DNA of 64,000 bases from Gottfriedia acidiceleris. Its GTDB lineage: Bacteria > Bacillota > Bacilli > Bacillales > Bacillaceae_G. The notes under the pieces were generated by a model. The model saw only the letters and a list, made by a program, of their open reading frames with translations. It did not search any database and was not told where the DNA came from. The DNA lies in contig NZ_CP096034.1 of assembly GCF_023115465.1 (NCBI RefSeq), positions 1,302,001 to 1,366,000 of the forward strand. Direction: 5' to 3'. Positions 19,901 through 27,470 of the stretch are shown in pieces. Made by a program: the position numbers and the translations under genes. Position 1 is the first letter of the stretch. Every line of letters starts with the position of its first letter.

Positions 19901-21059
19901 TTATGGATGGGTTGCATCACCTTCAGAAGAGCTAACTGTTGATCAAAATGGACAGTATAAAGGTGAAGTTAAGCTAAATCCAGATGCTAATTTTACTCGT
20001 TACTACTCATTTGCAATGGATTCGGCGTCGAATGGTGATTTCGGTAGAATGAATGAAACACTTTTTGTTAAAAAGGGAAGTCCTTATGTAACAGGAAGCT
20101 TAAATAAAGAACAAATTAAGATGGGAGAAACTGTTTCAGCTACTCTATCTGGTCACAACTTAAACAAAACAAATAAAGTCTTATTCGAATTTGACTATGC
20201 ACCATATAATTTTGAAATCGTGGATATATTGAAAAATTCACAAACGAAAAGTCAAATTAGCGCGGTAACAACTGAAGAATCAAATTCAACGAGTGGAAAA
20301 CATATGAAAGTGACAGTAGAGTTAACAAAGCCTGTATCTGGTGAAGTTCCACTTCTTGATATTCAAGTAAAAGCTAAAAGTGATAATTTTAATAAAGGCT
20401 GGTATGAACTACAGGACTTAAAGGCTAGTGTTACAAATAAATCTGGTACAACAGAAAGTGCGCCTGGATTTATGAAGTCATTCAACGTCATACCGACTTA
20501 TTCACAAATGGCTGCCAAAATGAATCCAGAAGCATACTTTACACCACAAGGAGTGCAGATTGCCCCTTACGATTACTCGAAAATCGGTGCTAAAATTAAA
20601 GTAATGGATGATCAAAACAATGTTTATACGAATGTAACAGTTCATCCTGAGGGTTTCTTTGAAGTATTCAATCTTCCATTAACTGATAAACCATTTACAT
20701 TTGAAGTAGCTGTACCAGGTCACTTCACAACGAAAGGAACATTCACAATTGGAAAGTCAACTGGGAATGGTGTACTTGGAGAAGCAAAATTAATTGGTGG
20801 AATTAGTATCATCGCAGGAGATGTCAATAATGATGACGTTATTGATGTAAAAGATGCAATTGCGATGAAAGAAAACTGGGGTACAATTAATCGAGCAACT
20901 GATATTAACTTCGACGGTAAGACGGATGCAAAAGATTTTGCCTTCATTGAGCAAAACTATATGATGAAAAATCCAACCGTAACGGATGCTCCAAAACCAG
21001 TTAAAAAGTATCAAGGAATAACAATTGATCTTGTCAAAACTCAATTAGGAATAAACTAG
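16941..21059 (+). CDS. Large secreted subtilase (S8) with dockerin-like C-terminus, copy 3
   Basis: Secreted S8 protease of 1372 residues and third member of the tandem family. Signal peptide about 1-36; catalytic residues Asp225 (VIDTGVDYNHPDI), His278 (HGTHVSG) and Ser603 (GTSMASPH); PA-like insert; extended beta-rich region; calcium-loop pair DVNNDDVIDVKDA and DINFDGKTDAKDF near the end; tail YQGITIDLVK. AAAGGGAG precedes the ATG. It lacks the 48-base promoter block of copies 1 and 2 and most likely depends on read-through from copy 2. A terminator follows the stop. Confidence 0.95.
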   Translation: MRKNITKSVTALAIGTSLLAGGFVSSSGIKPVNVQAAVNTESILAKLTPEQRKALTQLQMSDQSGLQISPEVNLNSDEKITVIVQFKTLPSKTAVLSAKAEGKTLSVSQADQQVEDSHTNFQKDLTSIFKNDKNKTPYTIKRKYKHAFNGVSMQIPANKVEALMQSKAVKAVWESKEIKVDPPVEQESTETGTDLPEGDVNSFLGVDKLHKEGYTGKGIKVGVIDTGVDYNHPDIKAAYKGGYDFVDNDNDPMEATYDDWKKSKQLEFISGASYYTVHGTHVSGTIVGQGTADSEYSVTGIAPDADLYVYRVLGPYGKGSSDAIIAGIDKAVSDGMDVINLSLGSDYNDPMNPLAFAINNAVLSGVTAVLAAGNAGNGMYTVGTPGNAPLGLAVGASSVPATIEEIKGSVQTSAGKTAADVRLMAKNFTDDIQSFVGKNLPVVDAGYGAFADYNGKDVKGKIALVQRGSITLNDKIKFAKLKGAAALFIYNSDPKEGYVPNYFGEGVANIPTFSLTNAQGLELLQKVNAGVTSYSFEKLGEVKTEGDKLAPFSSRGPARVTYDIKPEVTAPGVDILSTVPTDFAGSASLGDYKHAYARLSGTSMASPHVAGIAALLLQAHPDYTPLDVKATLMNTADQLSDKYSVYEVGAGRVDAYEAVHAGANLEVLDTTDTMIGNKMKTIKETTGAISFGTFTSTGVNREDYRNVVLRNDSKETKTFDVKAVYQTSRISKDAVANNVKITVDSELKVKPGQQKKHAVFIDIPANAEKGTYEGYIVYTNKQNPDETYQIPFAARFVEEGIEEVGAFPYAMTSNNYDNHPFTRLNTDLYFQLKSHMRYIDVVLTDAKTNEDLGIIGTLDGIQADENILYRVANGFGGTYIPFSADPNSPLVYKYVKAKPGLYKIKFIGRNDQGKTFSSETKVYIEDNNPTVQHSLPFGVYEYEEGQQSIPFSGTVFDKDIEDMKTMGFDIDQSFNSVVGYYDTFMGPYGWVASPSEELTVDQNGQYKGEVKLNPDANFTRYYSFAMDSASNGDFGRMNETLFVKKGSPYVTGSLNKEQIKMGETVSATLSGHNLNKTNKVLFEFDYAPYNFEIVDILKNSQTKSQISAVTTEESNSTSGKHMKVTVELTKPVSGEVPLLDIQVKAKSDNFNKGWYELQDLKASVTNKSGTTESAPGFMKSFNVIPTYSQMAAKMNPEAYFTPQGVQIAPYDYSKIGAKIKVMDDQNNVYTNVTVHPEGFFEVFNLPLTDKPFTFEVAVPGHFTTKGTFTIGKSTGNGVLGEAKLIGGISIIAGDVNNDDVIDVKDAIAMKENWGTINRATDINFDGKTDAKDFAFIEQNYMMKNPTVTDAPKPVKKYQGITIDLVKTQLGIN

Positions 21060-21072
21060 AATCATATTTTTA

Positions 21073-21118
21073 GAAGTCAATCAGTTGGGAGAAATCCTAG
21101 TTGATTGTCTTTTTTTTG
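21073..21118 (+). terminator. Rho-independent terminator of the copy 2/3 protease operon
   Basis: GTCAATCAGTTGGGA and TCCTAGTTGATTGTC form a long stem with several G-T pairs around a GAAA-like loop, followed by eight T residues. Confidence 0.85.
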
Positions 21119-21231
21119 CGAGTTAATCCAATTCTCTACAAAATATAAAAATATTGAAAAAAAGAATTAGTTATGAAATAAAAGCTTACTTGAATATAAA
21201 TTTAATAAAACCTGTCTATGGAGGACTATTT

Positions 21232-21699
21232 ATGGCTTTGGTTGCAATTTATACAGTTGGTAGGCTAAAACACCCATATGACCACTCTGCCTCTCGTCAA
21301 TTTTTTTCTGTAGGAAATGATGTCTTTCGTCAAGCGACAAAATCAGGATACATGATTGATGCGTTTTCATCTGATGGAATCGCTCTCCCAAAAGAAGCTA
21401 GTAAGGGGGACGGTTATCCTATACTTACACTAACGATATGGAAGAATCTAGAATCCTTATATCGCTTTACGTACTCAGGACAACATAAGCAAGCGTTGAA
21501 AGATCGAAGTAAATGGATGGAATCTTATAAAGAGAAACATCTTTCATATGTTGTTTGGTGGACCGAGAAACAAAGCGATGTATCGTGGGAAGAGGCATTT
21601 AAAAGATATGACTACTACATTCAAAATGGACCAACTCCTACTGCTTTTGATTTTAAGCATGCATTTGATCAGCATGGTGAAACGCTATTCATTAAGTAG
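21232..21699 (+). CDS. DUF3291 domain protein
   Basis: A 155-residue cytoplasmic protein of the DUF3291 family, a dimeric alpha/beta-barrel relative. Marks are MALVAIYTVGRLKHPYDHSASRQFF at the start and the central TIWKNLESLYRFTYSGQHKQAL, with WWTEKQSDVSWEEAFKRYDYY later. The ATG at 21232 is chosen because GGAGG lies seven bases upstream; longer in-frame extensions lack such a site. Function is unknown. It is a single-gene unit between the protease operon and the cystine transporter. Confidence 0.82.
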   Translation: MALVAIYTVGRLKHPYDHSASRQFFSVGNDVFRQATKSGYMIDAFSSDGIALPKEASKGDGYPILTLTIWKNLESLYRFTYSGQHKQALKDRSKWMESYKEKHLSYVVWWTEKQSDVSWEEAFKRYDYYIQNGPTPTAFDFKHAFDQHGETLFIK

Positions 21700-21737
21700 T
21701 AATAGATTTCTAGATAAATTGTGTCTATATGATAAAA

Positions 21738-21774
21738 AAGTAGGAATTTTACAAAAAATTAATAATTCCTACTT
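21738..21774 (+). terminator. Hairpin between the DUF3291 gene and the cystine transporter gene
   Basis: AAGTAGGAATT pairs perfectly with AATTCCTACTT around a 15-base A/T loop. There is no long T run after it, so it may be a weak terminator or a leader hairpin of the transporter mRNA. Confidence 0.5.
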
Positions 21775-21840
21775 GATTTATAGGAATACTTGTATTAATA
21801 TTTTCGTAAATTAAATTATTAAAAGAAAAGGGGGAGAAAA

Positions 21841-23232
21841 ATGAATACATTTCTTATCTGTGTAAATGTTGTTATCTTATTAGTACTTATGTATGGCTTG
21901 TATTTTATGCAAAAAAAGCATGTATCTTTTTCAAAACGTGTATTCACGGGTTTAGGTTTAGGTCTTATTTTTGGTTATATTATTCATTTAATCTATGGAA
22001 CTGAACATGACGTTACAGTCGGAACAATCGACTGGTTTAGCATTGTTGGTAGTGGTTATGTAAAACTATTACAAATGATTGTCATGCCTCTAGTATTCGT
22101 TTCAATTGTCGGAGCGTTTACAAAATTAAAATTAACAAAGAATATCGGTAAAATTAGTGTGCTTGTTATTGGGATTCTTCTTGGTACAACAGCTATTTCA
22201 GCAGCTATTGGAATAGGATCCGCTTTAGGATTTGGACTTGATGGAATCAAAATATCAGAAGGTGCTGCAGAGACTGCTAGAATTACAGAATTACAAGGTC
22301 GTGTGCCAACTGTAGAAGCGATGACAATTCCAAAACAAATCCTGGAATTATTTCCAAGTAATCCATTTTTAGATTTAACTGGTGCACGTGCAACATCTAC
22401 AATTGCAGTTGTAATTTTTGCAGCAATTGTTGGGATTGCCTACTTAGGAGTAAAACGTAAAGAGCCTGAAACAGCAGAGTTTTTTGCTAAAATAATTGAT
22501 ACACTTTATTCAGTAACGATGAGAGTTGTATCGTTAATTCTTCGTTTAACACCTTATGGAATCTTAGCAATCATTACAAAAGTAGCAGCAACAAGTGATT
22601 ATGATGCAATCGTAAAATTAGGTAAGTTTGTAATAGCGTCTTATGTGGCTTTAATTGTAATGTTTATTGTGCATTTATTATTAATATCATTTGCAAAACT
22701 AAGTCCAGTAAGATATGTGAAAAAAGCTTTACCAACTTTATCATTTGCATTTACATCACGTACAAGTGCTGGAACACTACCAATGACAATCAAAACACAA
22801 ACAAAAGATTTTGGAGTTTCAGAAGGAATTGCAAACTTTGCTGGTTCGTTTGGACTTTCAATCGGTCAGAATGGATGTGCTGGAATTTATCCAGCAATGT
22901 TAGCTGTAATGGTAGCACCATCAGCTGGTGTTGATCCAACAAGTGCATCATTTATTATCTCTCTAATTTTAATCGTAGCAATTAGTTCATTCGGTGTTGC
23001 TGGTGTCGGTGGAGGAGCAACTTTTGCAGCTCTTATCGTACTATCAGTTATGAATCTTCCAATCGCAATCGTTGGATTACTAATTTCAGTTGAACCTCTA
23101 ATTGACATGGGCCGTACAGCTCTAAACGTTAGTGGGGCAATGACATCAGGTATCCTAACAAGTAAGGCTACAGGAGAATTCGAAAAAGAAGTTTATCAGC
23201 AAGCTAATGTTGTAGATGTTGTAGAAGTATAA
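21841..23232 (+). CDS. tcyP: L-cystine / dicarboxylate-amino acid:cation symporter (DAACS)
   Basis: A 463-residue membrane symporter resembling Bacillus TcyP, the sodium-coupled cystine importer. It has about eight transmembrane segments and two re-entrant hairpins. The hairpin signature is seen as SFAFTSRTSAGTLPMTIKTQT, and the substrate/cation segment as GLSIGQNGCAGIYPAMLAVMVAP, with GVAGVGGGATFAALIVL and a late LIDMGRTALNVSG block. GGGGGAG precedes the ATG. The specificity assignment rests on overall similarity to TcyP, especially the N-terminal extension before the first conserved block. It is a single gene with its own terminator. No S-box was recognised in the leader. Confidence 0.88.
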   Translation: MNTFLICVNVVILLVLMYGLYFMQKKHVSFSKRVFTGLGLGLIFGYIIHLIYGTEHDVTVGTIDWFSIVGSGYVKLLQMIVMPLVFVSIVGAFTKLKLTKNIGKISVLVIGILLGTTAISAAIGIGSALGFGLDGIKISEGAAETARITELQGRVPTVEAMTIPKQILELFPSNPFLDLTGARATSTIAVVIFAAIVGIAYLGVKRKEPETAEFFAKIIDTLYSVTMRVVSLILRLTPYGILAIITKVAATSDYDAIVKLGKFVIASYVALIVMFIVHLLLISFAKLSPVRYVKKALPTLSFAFTSRTSAGTLPMTIKTQTKDFGVSEGIANFAGSFGLSIGQNGCAGIYPAMLAVMVAPSAGVDPTSASFIISLILIVAISSFGVAGVGGGATFAALIVLSVMNLPIAIVGLLISVEPLIDMGRTALNVSGAMTSGILTSKATGEFEKEVYQQANVVDVVEV

Positions 23233-23241
23233 ATTTAGTTA

Positions 23242-23278
23242 AAATGGATAGCCTGAATTGGCTATCCATTTTTTTATA
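23242..23278 (+). terminator. Rho-independent terminator of the cystine transporter gene
   Basis: AATGGATAGCC pairs perfectly with GGCTATCCATT around a six-base loop and is followed by seven T residues. Confidence 0.92.
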
Positions 23279-23529
23279 ACCATAGTAATAAAAAAATCCA
23301 AGATAGAAATTTGGGACCAATTTAAGAAAATAAAAGAAGATTGATGAAGAAACCAATCCCATGGTAAAAATATCAAACTTTACAAACTACGAATCTCACC
23401 TATATACTAAAAGTAATTGGAATTTTCTTTCAATAATTATTGATGTAATTTTGAAATTATTTTTTAAAAATCACAGCGATTATGCCTATGAAAGTTTGGA
23501 CATTTTATCTTAATGGGAGGAGATTTAAA

Positions 23530-24924
23530 TTGGCTCGAATGACTCGTAGTATTGTAGCATCAACGTTATCGATTGCTTTGGTTACTACAATAGGTTCTGT
23601 CAGCTATGCTCAAACAAATGCAGAGAAAACCTCAATCCAGGCAGAGGTGAATGGAATGAAACAAATCAAACCTAGTGATAACTTTCCTATGTTGAGCAAA
23701 GTAAAACGTCCTGAGGAGGTTGGATTTTCATCTGAGAAATTAAAACAAGTAGATGAATTGATTCAGCAGGATGTAAACAATGGTTTTCCTGGGGCAGTTC
23801 TATTGATTATTAAAGATGGGAAAATTGTAAAAAACACTGCTTATGGGTACTCGAAAAAATACGATGGGTTGTCATCACTCAAACATCCTCAGAAAATGAA
23901 GACTAATACAATGTTTGATTTGGCATCAAACACTAAAATGTATGCAGTTAACTTCGCTTTGCAACATCTTGTTAGTATCGGAAAAATAGACTTGAATTCA
24001 ACTGTACAATCATACTTTCCAAATTTTAAAGACAAATCAACTGATATGATTAAAGGGAAGGATACCCTACGCTTAATCGATATTTTACACCACACTGCTG
24101 GTTTTCCAGCTGATCCGCAATACCACAATCCTACTGTAGCAGGTTCCTTGTATACACAAGACCGTAATCAAACATTTGAAAAAATCGCTGAAACACCGTT
24201 AGAATATGTACCTGGTACGAAAAACATCTATAGTGACGTGGACTATATGATCCTTGGCTTTATTATAGAGAAAGTAACTGGAAAGCGACTAGACGACTAT
24301 GTAGAAAATACAATTTATAAGCCGTTAGGTCTAAAACACACAATGTTCAACCCTTTGCAAAAAGGATTCAAACCGAAAGATTTCGCGGCAACCGAGTTAA
24401 TGGGGAATTCACGTGACGGTATCATTTCTTTCCCAAATATTCGTACATACACAATACAGGGAGAAGTGCATGATGAGAAGGCATATTATTCTATGGGTGG
24501 CGTATCAGGTCATGCGGGGCTCTTCTCTACGACAAGTGATTTAGCGGTTCTATTGCAAGTCATGTTAAACGGAGGTGGATATGGCAAAGTAAAACTATTT
24601 GATCAAAAGACGATTGATCAGTTTTCAGCACCTTCCGATATAAATCCAACATATGGCTTAGGGTGGAGAAGAAATGGTTCTCCAAGTATGTCGTCCACTT
24701 TTGGGTTGTATGCAAGTCCAAATGCGATTGGACATACCGGCTGGGTAGGCACTCTGACCATTATAGATCCAGATAATAATTTAGGGATTGTCTTATTGAC
24801 CAATAAAAAACATTCACCTGTAATTGATCCATTAATAAATCCGAACAAATTTAAAGGTGATGACTTTGCTACAGGACAATATAAAGCCGTGGCGACTGCT
24901 GTGTATGAAGCATTGATTAAGTAA
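23530..24924 (+). CDS. Secreted serine hydrolase, class C beta-lactamase/PBP-like
   Basis: About 464 residues with an N-terminal signal peptide (MTRSIVASTLSIALVTTIGSVSYAQ) and one beta-lactamase-fold domain. The nucleophile motif SxxK is seen as SNTK in MFDLASNTKMYAV, YSD stands for the YxN motif, and HTGWVGT for the KTG-type triad. Family members include Bacillus PbpX and YbbE; roles range from D,D-peptidase to esterase. TTG at 23530 is chosen because GGGAGGAG is upstream; ATG 23539 is an alternative. The long T-rich region before it (from 23279) shows no gene. It is not a typical antibiotic-resistance lactamase. Confidence 0.88.
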   Translation: MARMTRSIVASTLSIALVTTIGSVSYAQTNAEKTSIQAEVNGMKQIKPSDNFPMLSKVKRPEEVGFSSEKLKQVDELIQQDVNNGFPGAVLLIIKDGKIVKNTAYGYSKKYDGLSSLKHPQKMKTNTMFDLASNTKMYAVNFALQHLVSIGKIDLNSTVQSYFPNFKDKSTDMIKGKDTLRLIDILHHTAGFPADPQYHNPTVAGSLYTQDRNQTFEKIAETPLEYVPGTKNIYSDVDYMILGFIIEKVTGKRLDDYVENTIYKPLGLKHTMFNPLQKGFKPKDFAATELMGNSRDGIISFPNIRTYTIQGEVHDEKAYYSMGGVSGHAGLFSTTSDLAVLLQVMLNGGGYGKVKLFDQKTIDQFSAPSDINPTYGLGWRRNGSPSMSSTFGLYASPNAIGHTGWVGTLTIIDPDNNLGIVLLTNKKHSPVIDPLINPNKFKGDDFATGQYKAVATAVYEALIK

Positions 24925-25066
24925 TTGTTGAAATGCTTTGTTGATTTATTCTTGAACTAGGAAAGAGATTAGAGCATTTATCATTAAAGGAAAGCAAGAA
25001 GCAATAAAATATGGTTTTAAAAAATGAAATTGAACTAGTACATTTCATTAACTGCATATAAATTAT

Positions 25067-25100
25067 TAAAAGCTGTCTTTTTAGATAGCTTTTTTTGCTT
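25067..25100 (+). terminator. Rho-independent terminator
   Basis: AAAGCTGTCT and AGATAGCTTT form a stem with one mismatch and a four-T loop, followed by a T run. It lies 140 bases after the serine hydrolase stop; the stretch between holds no gene. Confidence 0.7.
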
Positions 25101-25153
25101 CAAAAAACAATTAGGTATGACATTGAAATATCATATAAGGGATGTGAATGTAG

Positions 25154-25327
25154 ATGTTGATTTTGGTATTTACGATACCAATCATTTTATTAGGCTTATT
25201 TTGTTTATGGGTTTCCATTTTCAATAAAAAAAAGCTTTTAAAAAGGATAATTTATTTCTTATTAGGAATAACTCTGGTAATTATCGCGATTTATCTATTA
25301 GATTTCTATTTGTTTTTTCGTCTTTAG
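25154..25327 (+). CDS. Small two-helix membrane protein, unrecognised
   Basis: A 57-residue reading frame beginning MLILVFTIPIILLGLFCLWVS. A hydrophobic segment (about 2-20), a lysine-rich loop (NKKKLLKR) and a second hydrophobic segment (about 30-55) suggest a two-pass membrane protein. The ribosome site is weak (AAGGG about a dozen bases before the ATG). It lies in an otherwise empty 600-base interval. It could be a genuine small protein or chance; the clean basic loop between two helices favours a real gene. Confidence 0.5.
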   Translation: MLILVFTIPIILLGLFCLWVSIFNKKKLLKRIIYFLLGITLVIIAIYLLDFYLFFRL

Positions 25328-25555
25328 TGGAATCTTCGTTTTGTTAAAGTCATCAAATTATTTTAGACGAACAGAAATATTTATGTTGAAGAGACAAAAG
25401 AATAATCAGAACCCATGGTAATATTAAATTACATATCTTTCCAAATAAGTGAAAAATGAACTGTTTTTACTTCGAATTTAATGAACTTTCTTAAGTTAGC
25501 TAATAAAAAATATAAAAATACATAATATAAAAATACTAGTGAAGAGGAGTATAGA

Positions 25556-26536
25556 ATGAAAGAATTTTTACAGCTTTTAAAAAAGGGTAATAAATCTGCA
25601 TTATTAGCAGCAATCGTTAATGCTGTGATAGCGATAATAAAAGGGATCGGGTTTAGTATGACAGGAAGTGTTGCACTTTTTGCTGAGATGATGCATAGTG
25701 CTGCGGATACTGCAAACCAACTATTTGTTTTTTGCGGTTCAGCTTTAAGTAAAAAAGCGCCTACTGATCGGTTTCCAAATGGATTTGGAAGACTTGTTAA
25801 TTTAGTTTTACTTGGTGCAGTATTAATTGTAGGAATTATGGCGTTTGAAACGATTGTCGAAGGAATCCAGCACATTATACATCCAACCCACTCTTCAGGG
25901 CTTACTATTACTCTTGCTATTTTAGGTGCTTCAGTTGTACTTGAAGCATATGTACTTTACAAAGCAATGAAAGAAATTAGTCATGAATTAGGAATAACAA
26001 CAAGTGGTTTTGGAGTAGTTACTGAGGCAATTTCTAATTTAGGAAAAGCAAAACCAGCTACAAAATTAGTTTTCTTAGAAGATACAGTAGCAACTTTAGG
26101 TGGATTATTAGCGATGATTGCTGTAATCATTGCTTACTTTACACCATTCCATCAAGCAGAAGGTATTGCTTCTGTCATCATCGGTATTTTGATGTTCCTT
26201 GTTGTTGGAAAAGTATTTCTTGATAATGCTGCAGGTGTAATTGGTGAATCTGATGAAGAAATGGAAGACAAGATTGGTGAAATCGTAATGGAAGACCCAG
26301 ATGTAAAAGATATTCAAGCTCTTACGGTTGTCAAAGAGGGTGAAGAATTACATGTTGAATTAGAAATTGAACTAGATCCTAATTTAACAATAGCTCAAGC
26401 TGATGACATAAAAGACCGATTAGAAGAAAAAATTATGAAAGAAAAAGGTGTAACTGACGTAATTATTGAATTAGACGAAGATGACGGAATTCAGAATTGG
26501 ACTGAAGATAATAAAACAGAATTAATCGAAAAATAA
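25556..26536 (+). CDS. Cation diffusion facilitator (CDF) family transporter
   Basis: A 326-residue CDF transporter exporting divalent metal by proton exchange. About six membrane helices are followed by a cytoplasmic acidic domain (about 225-326) rich in Asp and Glu. The metal-site motif of helix 2 is seen as MMHSAADTANQ. In helix 5 it is FLEDTVATLGG, where Glu replaces the usual His, as in the SLC30A9-like branch. GAGGAG precedes the ATG. It is a single gene with a strong terminator. The transported metal cannot be told; the altered second site argues against a simple zinc/cadmium assignment. Confidence 0.9.
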   Translation: MKEFLQLLKKGNKSALLAAIVNAVIAIIKGIGFSMTGSVALFAEMMHSAADTANQLFVFCGSALSKKAPTDRFPNGFGRLVNLVLLGAVLIVGIMAFETIVEGIQHIIHPTHSSGLTITLAILGASVVLEAYVLYKAMKEISHELGITTSGFGVVTEAISNLGKAKPATKLVFLEDTVATLGGLLAMIAVIIAYFTPFHQAEGIASVIIGILMFLVVGKVFLDNAAGVIGESDEEMEDKIGEIVMEDPDVKDIQALTVVKEGEELHVELEIELDPNLTIAQADDIKDRLEEKIMKEKGVTDVIIELDEDDGIQNWTEDNKTELIEK

Positions 26537-26584
26537 TAAACAAAAGAAACGACAAATATCTTTTTGTCGTTTCTTTTGTTTATT
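26537..26584. terminator. Strong bidirectional terminator after the CDF gene
   Basis: AAACAAAAGAAACGACAAA is mirrored by TTTGTCGTTTCTTTTGTTT around a very short loop. The near-perfect 19-pair stem with A and T ends would stop transcription from either side. Confidence 0.85.
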
Positions 26585-26635
26585 GGAGATGCTTGTTTAA
26601 ATCTATTGAAAAATTGTCTAAGAGTGGAAAATATA

Positions 26636-26734
26636 ATGAATTTAGAAGAATTCAAAAAGCGTTCATTAGAAGAAGATGATTGGGCACTGGGATGAGAAGC
26701 AATCGATGAAGTTTATATGAGGAAGGAATCCTAA
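26636..26734 (+). pseudogene. Decayed 5' fragment, possibly of a suppressor-of-fused-like gene
   Basis: ATG 26636 opens MNLEEFKKRSLEEDDWALG, then TGA, then EAIDEVYMRKES and another stop. In suppressor-of-fused-like proteins a segment near the N-terminus reads WAPGWxAID; here TGA replaces the expected TGG tryptophan codon. No further homologous sequence follows. The assignment rests on about 20 residues and is tentative. Confidence 0.35.
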
Positions 26735-26859
26735 TTTGGTTACAAATATACATAAGATAAAATCATATTTGTAGATCCCTTTGAAGTGAGATTTATATAG
26801 AATGAAATGAACTTGTAATTTCAAAGTCCTTTTCATTCTAGAATAACTAGACTCTAAAG

Positions 26860-27159
26860 TTACCCTTCTAGATCATCACTTAAATCAGGAACATCGTTAT
26901 TTATTTCTAATTCTTTTTCTCTCTCCTGATTTGTTACCTGGTAAGGTTCGCCTCTTTTGTATTTTTTGGTTCTTTGATCATAAGTAAATCGACCTTTATA
27001 CTCTCCTCTAAATGAATAAAACTTGAAACCTGTGTATATTACCAAATTACACTTGTAGCATCGTGCGAATAAATGAATTGATTGTGAATATTTTAACAAA
27101 AAATATTGTGTAGTGTTTGTTTTCCCATAAATCAATAGATTCTTAAAGGATTCAATCAA
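26860..27159 (-). CDS. Hypothetical protein, unrecognised
   Basis: Up to 99 residues ending in a strongly charged tail (REKELEINNDVPDLSDDLEG). The middle part CYKCNLVIYTGFKFYSFRGEYKGRFTYDQ has a CxxC pair and looks protein-like. The N-terminal 30 residues are of poor quality, and no convincing ribosome site precedes the first ATG, so the true start may be further in or the gene may be truncated. It is the only minus-strand candidate between the CDF and ftsZ genes. Confidence 0.4.
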   Translation of the reverse strand: MIESFKNLLIYGKTNTTQYFLLKYSQSIHLFARCYKCNLVIYTGFKFYSFRGEYKGRFTYDQRTKKYKRGEPYQVTNQEREKELEINNDVPDLSDDLEG

Positions 27160-27470
27160 AAAGGAAAGAATTATATTAATTGTACAAACTTTTTGATGAA
27201 AGTTTGTTACGAAGTTGATAGAGATATTACATTAAGATGTTAAAATACATGTTTTAGTTAAAGGTATATTAAGGAAAAATTATCAAAAAGATAATAAGTA
27301 GTTTTCTTGTATAGTAGTGTTAGGGGAATTAGGACAATTCTATGTCTTGAAGTGAATTGGATAATTCTAATCTAAAATAACGTACATAAAAAAATAACTC
27401 TTAGAATGAAAATGAATGGTTCTTTGAAAAACGTGAAATTATGTAATCGGTATGACGAGGAGGAATGATC

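Noticed and set aside
4360-21059. Cellulosome components
   Set aside because: Dockerin-like repeats occur, but there is no cohesin, scaffoldin or glycoside hydrolase. All three carriers are proteases.
23530-24924. Antibiotic-resistance beta-lactamase
   Set aside because: The SxxK, YSD and HTG motifs place it in the broad serine hydrolase/PBP-like class, where most members are not resistance enzymes.
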